DNA of 64,000 nt from Pseudomonas sp. 6D_7.1_Bac1 (GTDB lineage Bacteria > Pseudomonadota > Gammaproteobacteria > Pseudomonadales > Pseudomonadaceae), in contig NZ_JANLNW010000020.1 in assembly GCF_025465945.1 (NCBI RefSeq), positions 1-64,000 of the forward strand, given 5' to 3'. The notes beneath the pieces are model-generated. The model saw only the letters and a program-made list of their open reading frames with translations. It had not been told where the DNA came from and searched no databases. The first letter of the stretch is position 1. Each line of letters starts with the position of its first letter. The translations under genes and the position numbers were made by a program. Positions 34,225-43,515 of the stretch are shown here, in pieces.

Positions 34225-35886
34225 ATGAGCACGAGCACCGAGGCGGGTATTCTTCCCGTCCAGTCAGCGTTCCTGTCCAAGGAGCGGATCATCGCCAGGC
34301 CCGGTTTCAACCGTTGGCTGGTTCCACCGGCCGCGCTGGCCATCCACTTGTGCATTGGCATGGCCTACGGCTTTTCGGTGTTCTGGTTGCCGCTGTCCAA
34401 AGCCCTGGGCGTAACTGCCCCGGTGACCTGTTCGGCGGACATGAGCTTCATCGCGCAGATCTTTTCGTCCCAGTGTGACTGGCCGATCTCGATGCTCGGC
34501 TGGATCTACACCTTGTTCTTCATCTTCCTTGGCTGCTCGGCAGCGATCTGGGGCGGCTGGCTGGAACATGCCGGGCCGCGCAAGGCCGGTGTTGTCTCGG
34601 CGCTGTGCTGGTGCGGTGGTCTGCTGATTTCCGCGCTGGGGATTTATACCCACCAGATCTGGCTGATGTGGGTCGGCTCCGGCGTCATCGGTGGTATTGG
34701 CCTCGGTCTGGGTTACATCTCGCCGGTCTCGACCCTGATCAAGTGGTTTCCGGACAAGCGCGGTATGGCGACCGGTATGGCGATCATGGGTTTCGGTGGT
34801 GGTGCGATGGTCGGTGCTCCGCTGGCCGCTGCGTTGATGGGGCATTTCGCTTCGCCGACGGGCGTGGGTGTGTGGCAGAGCTTTCTGGTGATGGCCGCGA
34901 TCTATTTCGTGTTCATGATCGGTGGTGCGCTGTCGTACCGTGTTCCGCCGACCGGCTGGAAGCCTGAAGGCTGGACCGCGCCGGCGAAAAAAACCGCAAA
35001 TGCGATGATCACTCACCGTCACGTGCACGTGAACGTCGCATGGAAAACTCCGCAGTTCCGTCTGGTGTGGCTGGTGCTATGTCTGAACGTGTCGGCGGGT
35101 ATCGGCATTCTTGGCATGGCTTCGCCGCTGTTGCAGGAAGTGTTCGCCGGTAAATTGCTCGGCAACGATCTGACCTTCGGCCAGTTGGACGCTTCGCAAT
35201 TGGCGTCGATCGCGGCAATCGCAGCGGGTTTCACCGGTTTACTGAGCCTGTTCAACATCGGTGGCCGGTTCTTCTGGGCATCGTTCTCTGACTACCTGGG
35301 CCGCAAAAACACCTATTTCGTATTCTTCGCCCTGGGTTTTGCCCTGTACGCGCTGATCCCGAACCTCGGCCATCTGGGTAACGTTGCACTGTTCGTTGCG
35401 GCGTTCTGCATCATCCTGTCGATGTACGGCGGTGGTTTTGCAACGGTTCCGGCGTACCTGGCGGACCTGTTCGGCACGCAAATGGTCGGAGCGATTCACG
35501 GTCGGCTGCTGACTGCCTGGGCTGCTGCGGGCGTGCTCGGTCCGGTGTTGGTGAACTACTTGCGTGAGTATCAGTTGAGCATCGGCGTCGAGCGTGCTGC
35601 GGCTTACGACATCACCCTGTACATCCTCGCCGGCCTGCTGGTGCTGGGGTTCCTCTGCAACCTGCTGGTACGTCCGGTGGCAGACAAGTACTTCATGACG
35701 GATGCGCAACTGGCCGCCGAACAGGCGCTGGGCCACGACAAGGGCGCTGACAGCACCACCGTGCTGGAGTGGAAAGCTACCTCGGGTAGCGTGCCATTGG
35801 CCGTTGCTGCGTGGCTGGTGGTGGGTATTCCGCTGGCGTGGGGTGTCTGGGTGACGTTGCAGAAGACTGCCGTCCTGTTCCACTAA
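34225..35886 (+). CDS. OFA-type MFS transporter (oxalate/formate antiporter-like)
   Basis: This 553-residue inner-membrane protein is a major facilitator of the OFA branch. It has about 12 membrane spans. The LCIGMAYGFSVFWLPLSKALG start is typical of OFA members. A signature IGGIGLGLGYISPVSTLIKWFPDKRGMATGMAIMGFGGGA lies in spans 4-5, and NIGGRFFWASFSDYLGRKNTY in the second half is the second repeat loop. Family members exchange organic anions such as oxalate and formate; the true substrate here is unknown. The ATG follows GGGGGAAACACAA. The gene stands alone, with a paired REP after the stop. Confidence 0.85.
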   Translation: MSTSTEAGILPVQSAFLSKERIIARPGFNRWLVPPAALAIHLCIGMAYGFSVFWLPLSKALGVTAPVTCSADMSFIAQIFSSQCDWPISMLGWIYTLFFIFLGCSAAIWGGWLEHAGPRKAGVVSALCWCGGLLISALGIYTHQIWLMWVGSGVIGGIGLGLGYISPVSTLIKWFPDKRGMATGMAIMGFGGGAMVGAPLAAALMGHFASPTGVGVWQSFLVMAAIYFVFMIGGALSYRVPPTGWKPEGWTAPAKKTANAMITHRHVHVNVAWKTPQFRLVWLVLCLNVSAGIGILGMASPLLQEVFAGKLLGNDLTFGQLDASQLASIAAIAAGFTGLLSLFNIGGRFFWASFSDYLGRKNTYFVFFALGFALYALIPNLGHLGNVALFVAAFCIILSMYGGGFATVPAYLADLFGTQMVGAIHGRLLTAWAAAGVLGPVLVNYLREYQLSIGVERAAAYDITLYILAGLLVLGFLCNLLVRPVADKYFMTDAQLAAEQALGHDKGADSTTVLEWKATSGSVPLAVAAWLVVGIPLAWGVWVTLQKTAVLFH

Positions 35887-35901
35887 CAAACGCAATACCC
35901 C

Positions 35902-35990
35902 TGTGGGAGCGAGCCTGCTCGCGATAGCGGCCTGACAGTCGACAGCGATGTTGAATGTGGAGGCCTCATCGCGAGCAGGCTCGCTCCCAC
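35902..35990. repeat. Paired REP (REPIN) 1
   Basis: Two inverted copies of TGTGGGAGCGAGCCTGCTCGC flank a short middle region. This is the common Pseudomonas palindromic repeat. It lies after the MFS gene and may stabilise the mRNA end. Confidence 0.88.
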
Positions 35991-36151
35991 TTTTGTTTTG
36001 CGGTTTTGCAACGAAACCGCTTGTACTGACATGTATATCCCCGGCGGCGTTGGGTTCAGCCCGTCAGGGATATCACCTCGCGTGTTTCTGTTTGGCGCCC
36101 GCGCCCCTATAATGGTTGCCTTTTTCGCCCAATGATTTTGCGGAGCTGGTG

Positions 36152-36745
36152 ATGGCCGAACGTAAGGCGTCTGTCGAGCGCGACACTCTGGAAACCCAGA
36201 TCAAAGCCTCGATCAACCTGGATGGCACCGGAAAGGCCCGATTCAATATCGGTGTTCCCTTCCTTGAGCACATGCTGGACCAGATCGCCCGTCACGGGCT
36301 GATCGACCTGGATATCGAGTGCAAGGGTGACCTGCATATCGACGACCACCACACGGTGGAAGACGTCGGCATTACGCTGGGTCAAGCCTTCACCAAAGCT
36401 ATCGGCGACAAAAAAGGCATCCGTCGTTACGGCCACGCCTATGTGCCGCTCGATGAAGCGCTGTCGCGCGTGGTGATCGACTTCTCCGGCCGCCCGGGCC
36501 TGCAGATGCACGTGCCGTATACCCGCGCCACTGTCGGCGGCTTCGATGTCGACTTGTTCCAAGAGTTCTTCCAGGGCTTCGTCAACCACGCCAACGTGAG
36601 CTTGCACATCGACAACCTGCGTGGGCACAACACCCACCACCAGATCGAAACCGTGTTCAAGGCTTTCGGTCGCGCATTGCGCATGGCTGTCGAGCTGGAT
36701 GAACGCATGGCCGGGCAAATGCCGTCGACCAAGGGCGTTCTGTAA
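36152..36745 (+). CDS. hisB: Imidazoleglycerol-phosphate dehydratase HisB
   Basis: The 197-residue enzyme dehydrates imidazole-glycerol phosphate, the sixth step to histidine. It has the metal-binding motifs [10 protein letters not shown] (about 66-75) and NTHHQIE (near 165-171), the [13 protein letters not shown] helix and a conserved C-terminal KG tail. The monofunctional form is normal for Pseudomonas. A GGAG site stands seven bases before the ATG. The stop overlaps the start of hisH by one base (TAATG), and hisA and hisF follow. Confidence 0.97.
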   Translation: MAERKASVERDTLETQIKASINLDGTGKARFNIGVPFLEHMLDQIARHGLIDLDIECKGDLHIDDHHTVEDVGITLGQAFTKAIGDKKGIRRYGHAYVPLDEALSRVVIDFSGRPGLQMHVPYTRATVGGFDVDLFQEFFQGFVNHANVSLHIDNLRGHNTHHQIETVFKAFGRALRMAVELDERMAGQMPSTKGVL

Positions 36746-37383
36746 TGCAGACGGTCGCGGTTATCGATTACGGCATGGGCAACCTGCACTCGGTGGCCAA
36801 GGCCCTCGAGCACGTCGGTGCCGGCAAGGTGCTGATCACCAGCGATGCCAACGTGATTCGCGAAGCCGACCGGGTGGTTTTCCCCGGTGTGGGCGCGATT
36901 CGCGATTGCATGGCGGAGATCCGTCGCCTGGGCTTCGACTCGCTGGTGCGTGAAGTCAGCCAGGACCGTCCGTTCCTCGGCATCTGCGTGGGCATGCAAG
37001 CTTTGCTTGAGCGCAGTGAAGAAAACGACGGCGTCGACTGCATTGGCCTGTTTCCAGGCCAGGTGAAGTTCTTCGGCAAAGGTCTGATTGAGGACGGCGA
37101 ACATCTCAAAGTCCCGCACATGGGCTGGAACGAAGTGAAGCAGACGGTGGATCACCCGCTGTGGCACAACATTCCGGACCTGGCGCGTTTTTACTTCGTG
37201 CACAGCTACTACATTGCCGCCGGTAACCCGCGGCAGGTGGTGGGGGGCGGTCACTACGGCGTCGACTTCGCCGCAGCGCTGGCCGATGGTTCGCGTTTCG
37301 CCGTGCAGTTCCACCCGGAGAAGAGCCATACCCATGGCCTGCAATTGCTGCAGAACTTCGCTGCGTGGGACGGTCGCTGGTAA
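36745..37383 (+). CDS. hisH: Imidazole glycerol phosphate synthase glutaminase subunit HisH
   Basis: This 212-residue class I glutaminase supplies ammonia to HisF. The catalytic triad is clear: Cys81 in FLGICVGMQ, with His190 and Glu192 in FHPEKSH near the end. The PGVGAIRDC oxyanion strand (about 47-55) is present. The gene overlaps hisB at TAATG and the DUF2164 gene at TAATG. With HisF it makes the heterodimer that closes the imidazole ring. Confidence 0.97.
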   Translation: MQTVAVIDYGMGNLHSVAKALEHVGAGKVLITSDANVIREADRVVFPGVGAIRDCMAEIRRLGFDSLVREVSQDRPFLGICVGMQALLERSEENDGVDCIGLFPGQVKFFGKGLIEDGEHLKVPHMGWNEVKQTVDHPLWHNIPDLARFYFVHSYYIAAGNPRQVVGGGHYGVDFAAALADGSRFAVQFHPEKSHTHGLQLLQNFAAWDGRW

Positions 37384-37640
37384 TGGCCGTCAAGAAGAAG
37401 CCGCCGATCCTTACGCTCACCCCTGAGCAAGAGAACGAGGCCAATCACAAGATCAAGCGTTTCATGGAAGACCGCTTCGAACTCGATCTGGGCTCATTCG
37501 AGGCGGCTGAAATTCTTGAGCTGTTTACCCGCGAAATTGCTCCGCACTATTACAACAGGGCGATTTTCGATGTGCAGACACACCTCAAAGAGAGGTTCGA
37601 AAGCATCGAAAGCGACTTGTGGGCGCTCGAGAAAAACTGA
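37383..37640 (+). CDS. DUF2164 domain-containing protein
   Basis: The 85-residue protein matches the DUF2164 pattern: a LTPEQENEANHKIKRFMEDRFELDLGSFEAAEILELF helical core followed by IAPHYYNRAIFDVQTHLKERF. It is a small, soluble, all-helical protein of unknown function and lies between hisH and hisA in many pseudomonads. Its start overlaps the hisH stop (TAATG), so it is part of the same message. It has no visible link to histidine synthesis. Confidence 0.88.
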   Translation: MAVKKKPPILTLTPEQENEANHKIKRFMEDRFELDLGSFEAAEILELFTREIAPHYYNRAIFDVQTHLKERFESIESDLWALEKN

Positions 37641-37682
37641 TTTCCGAGCCAAGCTGAACATTCGAATTTGAAGGTTTGCCAG

Positions 37683-38420
37683 ATGCTGATTATTCCCGCT
37701 ATCGATCTTAAAGACGGTGCCTGCGTTCGTCTGCGCCAGGGCCGCATGGAAGATTCCACAGTGTTCTCCGATGACCCGGTGAGCATGGCTGCCAAGTGGG
37801 TGGAGGGCGGTTGCCGTCGTCTGCATCTGGTCGACCTGAACGGCGCCTTCGAAGGCCAGCCAGTCAACGGCGAAGTGGTTACTGCGATTGCCAAGCGCTA
37901 CCCGAACCTGCCGATCCAGATTGGCGGCGGTATCCGCTCGCTGGAAACCATCGAGCACTACGTCAAGGCCGGCGTGAGCTACGTGATCATCGGCACCAAA
38001 GCCGTGAAGGATCCGGCGTTCGTTGCCGAGGCCTGCCGGGCATTCCCGGGCAAGGTGATCGTTGGTCTGGACGCCAAGGACGGCTTCGTGGCCACCGATG
38101 GCTGGGCTGAAATCAGCACCGTGCAGGTCATCGACCTGGCCAAGCAGTTCGAAGCCGACGGCGTGTCTGCCATCGTTTACACCGACATCGCCAAAGACGG
38201 CATGATGCAGGGCTGTAACGTGTCGTACACCGCAGCGCTGGCGGCCGCCACGCGGATTCCGGTGATCGCCTCCGGCGGTATTCACAATCTGGGTGACATC
38301 AAGTCGCTGCTCGACGCCAAGGCGCCGGGCATCATCGGCGCCATCACCGGCCGGGCGATTTACGAAGGCACCCTCGATGTCGCTGAAGCGCAAGCTTTCT
38401 GCGATGCGTACAAAGGCTGA
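37683..38420 (+). CDS. hisA: Phosphoribosyl-formimino-AICAR isomerase HisA
   Basis: This 245-residue (beta-alpha)8-barrel enzyme performs the ring-opening isomerisation before HisF. The first catalytic Asp is Asp8 in IPAIDLKDG, the second is in YTDIAKDGM. Phosphate loops occur at [10 protein letters not shown] and [10 protein letters not shown]. The ATG at 37683 starts the barrel. It lies 42 bases after the DUF2164 gene and nine bases before hisF. Confidence 0.97.
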   Translation: MLIIPAIDLKDGACVRLRQGRMEDSTVFSDDPVSMAAKWVEGGCRRLHLVDLNGAFEGQPVNGEVVTAIAKRYPNLPIQIGGGIRSLETIEHYVKAGVSYVIIGTKAVKDPAFVAEACRAFPGKVIVGLDAKDGFVATDGWAEISTVQVIDLAKQFEADGVSAIVYTDIAKDGMMQGCNVSYTAALAAATRIPVIASGGIHNLGDIKSLLDAKAPGIIGAITGRAIYEGTLDVAEAQAFCDAYKG

Positions 38421-38429
38421 GGACTCACC

Positions 38430-39200
38430 ATGGCGCTGGCCAAACGTATCATTCCTTGCCTGGACGTGGATAACGGCCGGGTCGTCAAAGGTGTGAAATT
38501 CGAGAACATCCGTGACGCCGGCGACCCGGTGGAAATTGCCCGTCTCTACGACGAGCAGGGTGCCGACGAGATTACCTTTCTCGACATCACCGCCAGCGTC
38601 GATGGTCGCGATACCACGCTGCATACCGTCGAGCGCATGGCCAGTCAGGTGTTCATTCCGCTGACCGTTGGCGGTGGCGTGCGCACCGTGCAAGACATCC
38701 GCAACCTGCTCAATGCCGGTGCAGACAAGGTCTCGATCAACACCGCGGCGGTGTTCAATCCAGAGTTTGTCGGCGAAGCGGCGCAGCATTTCGGCTCGCA
38801 ATGCATCGTTGTTGCGATCGATGCGAAGAAGGTTTCACTGCCGGGCGAAACCCCGCGCTGGGAGATCTTCACCCACGGCGGTCGCAAGCCTACCGGGCTG
38901 GATGCGGTGGAGTGGGCGAAGAAGATGGAAGGCCTGGGCGCCGGCGAAATCCTGCTGACCAGCATGGACCAGGACGGCATGAAAAACGGTTTCGACCTGG
39001 GCGTCACGCGTGCCATCAGCGATGCACTGGGGATTCCGGTGATCGCCTCTGGCGGTGTCGGCAATTTGCAGCATCTGGCTGATGGCATTCTTGAAGGCCA
39101 CGCCAGCGCGGTGTTGGCGGCGAGTATTTTCCACTTCGGCGAATACACCGTACCGGAAGCCAAGGCTTATATGGCGCAACGCGGTATCTGCGTTCGATAA
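38430..39200 (+). CDS. hisF: Imidazole glycerol phosphate synthase cyclase subunit HisF
   Basis: The 256-residue barrel is the cyclase partner of HisH. Asp12 in [15 protein letters not shown] and the second catalytic Asp in LTSMDQDGM are present, along with phosphate-binding [10 protein letters not shown] and [10 protein letters not shown] loops. It makes imidazole-glycerol phosphate and AICAR. It is the last clear gene of the his group; the next gene is an unrelated binding protein 66 bases away. Confidence 0.97.
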   Translation: MALAKRIIPCLDVDNGRVVKGVKFENIRDAGDPVEIARLYDEQGADEITFLDITASVDGRDTTLHTVERMASQVFIPLTVGGGVRTVQDIRNLLNAGADKVSINTAAVFNPEFVGEAAQHFGSQCIVVAIDAKKVSLPGETPRWEIFTHGGRKPTGLDAVEWAKKMEGLGAGEILLTSMDQDGMKNGFDLGVTRAISDALGIPVIASGGVGNLQHLADGILEGHASAVLAASIFHFGEYTVPEAKAYMAQRGICVR

Positions 39201-39266
39201 AGGCCAGTGGACAGCATGGCGGGCTCAGGGCAAGCTTGGGCACGCCATGGATTCCGGTAAATCGTC

Positions 39267-40022
39267 ATGTTCAAACGTCTTCTTCTCGTACTCGCCAGCG
39301 CCTCGTTGTTACTGGCCGGCGCGGCGCGTGCAGCAGAAAAACCCGACACCGACCTGGTACTGCTGACGGAAAACTTCCCGCCTTACAACATGGCGAAGAA
39401 CGGCAAGAACTTCGCTCAGGAAGACAACATCAATGGCATCGCCGTGGACATCGTCCGCGAGATGTTCAAACGTGCCAACATCACCTACAGCCTGACGCTG
39501 CGTTTCCCTTGGGAGCGAATCTACAAGCTCGCCCTGGAAAAACCCGGTTACGGCGTGTTCGTCATGGCGCGACTGCCGGACCGCGAAAAGCTCTTCAAAT
39601 GGGTCGGCCCCATCGGCCCGGATGACTGGATCATGCTGGCCAAGGCAGACAGCAAGATCACCCTCGAATCGCTGGCGCAGGCGCGCAAGTACAAGATCGG
39701 TGCTTACAAGGGTGACGCGATTGCCGAGACCCTGGCCAAGCAGGGGCTCGCTCCCATCGTGGTGCTGCGCGATCAGGACAACGCAAAGAAACTGGTCAAC
39801 GGCCAGATCGATCTTTGGGCCACCGGCGACCCGGCCGGGCGTTATCTGGCTCGTCAGGACGGTGTGACCGGGCTCAAGACCGTGCTGCGTTTCAACAGCG
39901 CCGAGTTGTACTTGGCGCTGAACAAAGACGTGTCGGACGAAATCGTCGCCAAGCTTCAGGCCGCGCTGGACCAGTTGCGCAAGGAAGGCGTGGTGGACGA
40001 CATCATGGCGCGGTATCTCTGA
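39267..40022 (+). CDS. Periplasmic transporter substrate-binding-domain protein
   Basis: The 251-residue protein has a signal peptide (MFKRLLLVLASASLLLAGAARA, cut near residue 23) and an SBP_bac_3-type domain: TENFPPYNMAKNG, then GIAVDIVREMFKRANITYSLTLRFPWERIYKLAL, and a long C-terminal lobe with LRKEGVVDDIMARYL at the end. No permease or ATPase gene is near it, so it may be a stand-alone or signalling receptor, like many in Pseudomonas. Its last 20 bases overlap the end of the convergent protease gene. Confidence 0.82.
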   Translation: MFKRLLLVLASASLLLAGAARAAEKPDTDLVLLTENFPPYNMAKNGKNFAQEDNINGIAVDIVREMFKRANITYSLTLRFPWERIYKLALEKPGYGVFVMARLPDREKLFKWVGPIGPDDWIMLAKADSKITLESLAQARKYKIGAYKGDAIAETLAKQGLAPIVVLRDQDNAKKLVNGQIDLWATGDPAGRYLARQDGVTGLKTVLRFNSAELYLALNKDVSDEIVAKLQAALDQLRKEGVVDDIMARYL

Positions 40023-41256
40023 TGGCGTTCAGTGCATTTCGAGCGGTTGGCCTGCGATCAATAAGGTAAACCGCCCACGTGAATGCATTTCGTAAAAATG
40101 CTGTGGTAATGGGCTGTTCTGCGCTGTTGACGCCAATGATACACAGCACGTGGACGCCGGTTTGAGGCCCTATGGTCCGGTTGATATAAGGCGAGGCGGA
40201 GTCAAAGGTCGCACTGTAATGATCCGGTACATGGCAATCTTTTGCGTTGCGTGTGGTTTTGTATCGATAGAACGGTGCGCTGATTGAAAACCTGTAATTC
40301 CAGGTTGGCAAAATACTTTTCTGAACAGTGCTCCGCTCCACGTAGACGTGGCTTCGTATGCTCCAGGGCTCTTCGATAGCGATTTCCACAGGCTGCAACA
40401 AGCAGTTTGTCGAGTTGCCGTCGAACACACCATTGATAAAACAGTGGTGCAGAAAGTTGGCAGAGTAACTGTAGTTGTAGGTGCTTGCCTCACAGGAGTC
40501 GCTGTAACTGCACGCTGACCGGTCTGTTCCATCGGCAGCCAATGCGTACTTGCTGACGATGCTGGTGATATCACTGTTGCTACGATCCAGCATCGGGCTT
40601 CCGGAGCTGCCGCCGCGGATTGCGTCGCATCGATTTCTGAATGCCTGGGGAAACACACCTGGATGCCCGATAAAGCTACCGGCCGATTGTTCCGAGCAAA
40701 CGCTCATGCGCAGGCCTTGTTCGTTGAACCCTGGTGGAGCTCCGATGTTCAGCACGTCGCGACTCTCGTCGCTCTGCTGGGCGGCAAGTTTGAGTGGTTT
40801 GACACCTGCATTGATGAGGCTTGCCAGTGAGCGCTCAACCTTGATTACTGCGAGATCGGTGCCGACAGTGCTGCTCCAAAGGGCGGTGCGTACCGGGTAG
40901 GTGATCTGCCGCTCAGGCTCGTCATAAAAGTAGTTGAAGGTGATGTTCGCAACGATGGGCACGTTGGTGCGTGCGGTACCGTATTCGTAGAGCACGCAAT
41001 GACCGCTGGTGATCAGATACGCAGGCCCTACGGCTTTGCCTTGGCTGTTTCGGGTGTCGAGCAGGGAGGCGGTGCATGAAGCGCCGGAACTGAAGGTCAG
41101 GCGTCCTATACCGCTCCAGAGTGAGTAGCGCTTATCGCTGTTTTGCAGTGCCTTTGAGGCTGATTCGTTGGCGGCACCTTCTCCCAGGTCCCGTGCTTGC
41201 AGGCAGGTACTGGCGATAAGCAGGCAGTAAAGGGCTAGCGGGTTCATGTATTTCAT
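40003..41256 (-). CDS. Secreted trypsin-like serine protease
   Basis: This 417-residue protein has a signal peptide (YMNPLALYCLLIASTCLQA) and a chymotrypsin-fold domain: His in ITSGHCVLY, Asp in TVGTDLAVIKVE and Ser in IRGGSSGSPML. Many Cys suggest disulfides. The C-terminal 130 residues form an extra beta-rich part of unknown role. It is probably exported to the periplasm or outside. I choose the ATG at 41254-41256, with AAGGA six bases before it; an ATG six bases earlier touches the ribosome site. The target protein is unknown, and no cofactor genes are near. Confidence 0.8.
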   Translation of the reverse strand: MKYMNPLALYCLLIASTCLQARDLGEGAANESASKALQNSDKRYSLWSGIGRLTFSSGASCTASLLDTRNSQGKAVGPAYLITSGHCVLYEYGTARTNVPIVANITFNYFYDEPERQITYPVRTALWSSTVGTDLAVIKVERSLASLINAGVKPLKLAAQQSDESRDVLNIGAPPGFNEQGLRMSVCSEQSAGSFIGHPGVFPQAFRNRCDAIRGGSSGSPMLDRSNSDITSIVSKYALAADGTDRSACSYSDSCEASTYNYSYSANFLHHCFINGVFDGNSTNCLLQPVEIAIEEPWSIRSHVYVERSTVQKSILPTWNYRFSISAPFYRYKTTRNAKDCHVPDHYSATFDSASPYINRTIGPQTGVHVLCIIGVNSAEQPITTAFLRNAFTWAVYLIDRRPTARNALNAIRDTAP

Positions 41257-41362
41257 GGCCATTCCTTGGTGATGAAATTCAAAGCGAGCCTTATCCTGGC
41301 ACGCGCTTGAGTACCTGGAGGCATAGATAGTTATGGTGTTGCAGAAAGCTGAAGGTCGAGGC

Positions 41363-42163
41363 TCAGCGGACCGTCTGAGGGGAGGGGCGGTAGTTTCCAT
41401 CGGTGCCATGCGCCGCAGTCGCTCGATTGCCACGCAGGCCGATCATCGACTTGATGTCGATCCACTCAATGCCCTGAGCCTTGAGCTTGGGTAGTTCACG
41501 CTCAAGCACCGCCAGGGTTTGTGGATAAGGATGGCCGATCATCACCGCCGAGCCTTGTTTGCGGGCGAGATTGATGGCGGTCTGTAGCTGAGTGAAGATC
41601 GCGGCCTCGGTGCGCTCATCATCGAGAAACACATCCCGTGAGACGCTGGCCAGACCAATCTTCTGCGCCTCGGCGGCGGCGACGGTTTGAGCGCTGGTGC
41701 GGCTGTCGACAAAGAACTTGTGTCGACGTTGCAACTCACCCATTAGCCAGGCCATGGCGGGTTGCTGAGCGGTCATGCGGCTGCCCATGTGGTTGTTGAT
41801 GCCGCTGGTATAGGGCACGGCCTTGAAGGCGGCATCAAGACGCTTTTGCAGTTCTTCGATGGGCAGCTCGGGATGCCAGGCGAACGGGCCGGTGGCCGGG
41901 TCCATGGGCATGTGCAGCATGACGATCTTGCCAGCGCGGTGGGCCTCGCGGGCAAATTCGGCAGCGTGGGGTGTGTCGGGCATGATTGCCGTGGTCACCG
42001 GCCCGGGCAGCGCCAGCACGCGGCGCTCGCGGGGCAGGTTTTGCCCCAGGTCATCGATGATCAGGCTCAGGTAAGCCTTGTGTGGCGCCGCCGTCTCGGC
42101 AGGCGCCGCGTGGGCAGCGCTCGCCAGACAGCACAGCAGACTGAAAATGACCCGAAGGCGCAT
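41363..42163 (-). CDS. Divergent polysaccharide deacetylase (YibQ-like)
   Basis: This 266-residue protein has a signal peptide (RLRVIFSLLCCLASAAHAAP) and a NodB-related barrel. LSLIIDDLGQN near residue 32 carries the metal Asp pair, TAIMPDTPHA and IVMLHMPMDP follow, and later SGINNHMGSRMT and VFLDDERTEAA are seen. The family, DUF610 or YibQ, has lost part of the usual deacetylase motifs and its activity is not settled. The gene starts one base after the ctpA stop and follows envC and ctpA on one strand, so it probably takes part in septal or cell-wall work. Confidence 0.85.
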   Translation of the reverse strand: MRLRVIFSLLCCLASAAHAAPAETAAPHKAYLSLIIDDLGQNLPRERRVLALPGPVTTAIMPDTPHAAEFAREAHRAGKIVMLHMPMDPATGPFAWHPELPIEELQKRLDAAFKAVPYTSGINNHMGSRMTAQQPAMAWLMGELQRRHKFFVDSRTSAQTVAAAEAQKIGLASVSRDVFLDDERTEAAIFTQLQTAINLARKQGSAVMIGHPYPQTLAVLERELPKLKAQGIEWIDIKSMIGLRGNRATAAHGTDGNYRPSPQTVR

Positions 42164-42164
42164 C

Positions 42165-43484
42165 TCAGTGGCCGCGGGTGATGCTCAGGCCCTTGAGCAG
42201 GCTCAGTGCCTGGGCCAACTGGTAATCGTCATCCTGTGGCATTGGTTTGGCTTTGCCTCCAGACTTGGTTGGTTTGTCGGCGCCGCCGTTGCCATTGCCC
42301 AGGTGACCTTGCAAGTCGGCTTCCTTGAAGTATTCGCCGTCCTGCTCGTTGGTGATCTTGGCCTTGCGCACTTCGATGTCCGGCACGATGCCCTGCGCCT
42401 GAATCGAGCGCCCGTTCGGCGTGAAGTACAGCGCGGTGGTGATCTTCAGCGCACGGTCGTTGTTCAGCGGCAGCACGGTTTGCACCGAGCCTTTACCGAA
42501 ACTGGTGGTGCCCATGACGACTGCGCGTTTTTGGTCCTGCAGGGCGCCGGCGACAATTTCCGAAGCCGAGGCGCTACCGCCGTTGATCAACACGACCATT
42601 GGCACCGCTTCGCTTTGGTCCTTGCCGGTGGCAGAGAAGCGAAGTTCGGAGTTGGCGATGCGGCCCTTGGTGTAAACGATCAGGCCTTTGGTGATGAAGT
42701 GGTCGACCACTTCCACCGCAGCTTGCAGCACGCCGCCAGGGTTGTTGCGCAGGTCAAGCACGATGCCGCTGAGCTTCTTGCCGTTGTCCTTGCGCAACTT
42801 GGCCAGGGCCTGGGAGACCTCTTCGCCGGTCTTGACCTGGAACTGGGTGATGCGGATGTAACCGTAGCCCGAATCCAGCAACTGGCTCTTCACGCTCTTG
42901 ACCTGGATGGTCGCGCGGGTCAGCGTCACGTCGAATGGTGCACCGCCGTCGCGCACCAGGGTCAGGGTGATCTTCTCGCCGGTCTTGCCGCGCATCTTGT
43001 CCACGGCTTCGGTCATGCTCTGGCCGCGGGTAGGCTGGCCGTTGATCTTGACGATGAAGTCGCCCGCCTGGATGCCGGCCTTGGAGGCAGGCGTGTCATC
43101 GATCGGCGAAACGACTTTGATGAAGCCGTCTTCGGCGCCGACTTCAATACCCAGACCGCCGAACTCGCCGCTGGTGCTTTCCTGCAACTCGGCAAAATCT
43201 TCCGGACCCAGGTAGGCGGAGTGCGGGTCGAGGTTGCTGAGCATGCCCTTGATGGCATTTTCCAGCAGGGTCTTGTCGTCTACCGGTTCGACATAGGCAG
43301 CCTTGATCCGGTCCATGACCTCGGCAAAGGTGCGCAATTCTTCCAGCGGCAATGGCGCCTTGGTGGTCGCGGCAGTGCCCGCAGGCGCAATCGCCGGGGC
43401 CGGTTGAGCGGCAAACGCCAGAGGCGCACCGATCACCAGGGCGATCGTCAGGGCCAGCGAATTGAGGCGGGACAAATGCAGCAT
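42165..43484 (-). CDS. ctpA: C-terminal processing peptidase (S41 family, CtpA-like)
   Basis: The 439-residue protein has a signal peptide (RLNSLALTIALVIGAPLAFAAQ), a helical N-part, a PDZ domain (about 90-190, with SGEFGGLGIEVG and GDFIVKINGQPTRG) and the S41 catalytic domain. The active Ser is in VVLINGGSASASEIVAGAL and the Lys in FGKGSVQT. These proteases cut C-termini of exported proteins and cell-wall hydrolases in the periplasm. It lies between envC and the YibQ-like gene, a common order. The last 60 residues are Lys/Gly-rich and flexible. Confidence 0.92.
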   Translation of the reverse strand: MLHLSRLNSLALTIALVIGAPLAFAAQPAPAIAPAGTAATTKAPLPLEELRTFAEVMDRIKAAYVEPVDDKTLLENAIKGMLSNLDPHSAYLGPEDFAELQESTSGEFGGLGIEVGAEDGFIKVVSPIDDTPASKAGIQAGDFIVKINGQPTRGQSMTEAVDKMRGKTGEKITLTLVRDGGAPFDVTLTRATIQVKSVKSQLLDSGYGYIRITQFQVKTGEEVSQALAKLRKDNGKKLSGIVLDLRNNPGGVLQAAVEVVDHFITKGLIVYTKGRIANSELRFSATGKDQSEAVPMVVLINGGSASASEIVAGALQDQKRAVVMGTTSFGKGSVQTVLPLNNDRALKITTALYFTPNGRSIQAQGIVPDIEVRKAKITNEQDGEYFKEADLQGHLGNGNGGADKPTKSGGKAKPMPQDDDYQLAQALSLLKGLSITRGH

Positions 43485-43515
43485 GTCGAACGAACTCCTA
43501 ATTTAGGTCCGGCGC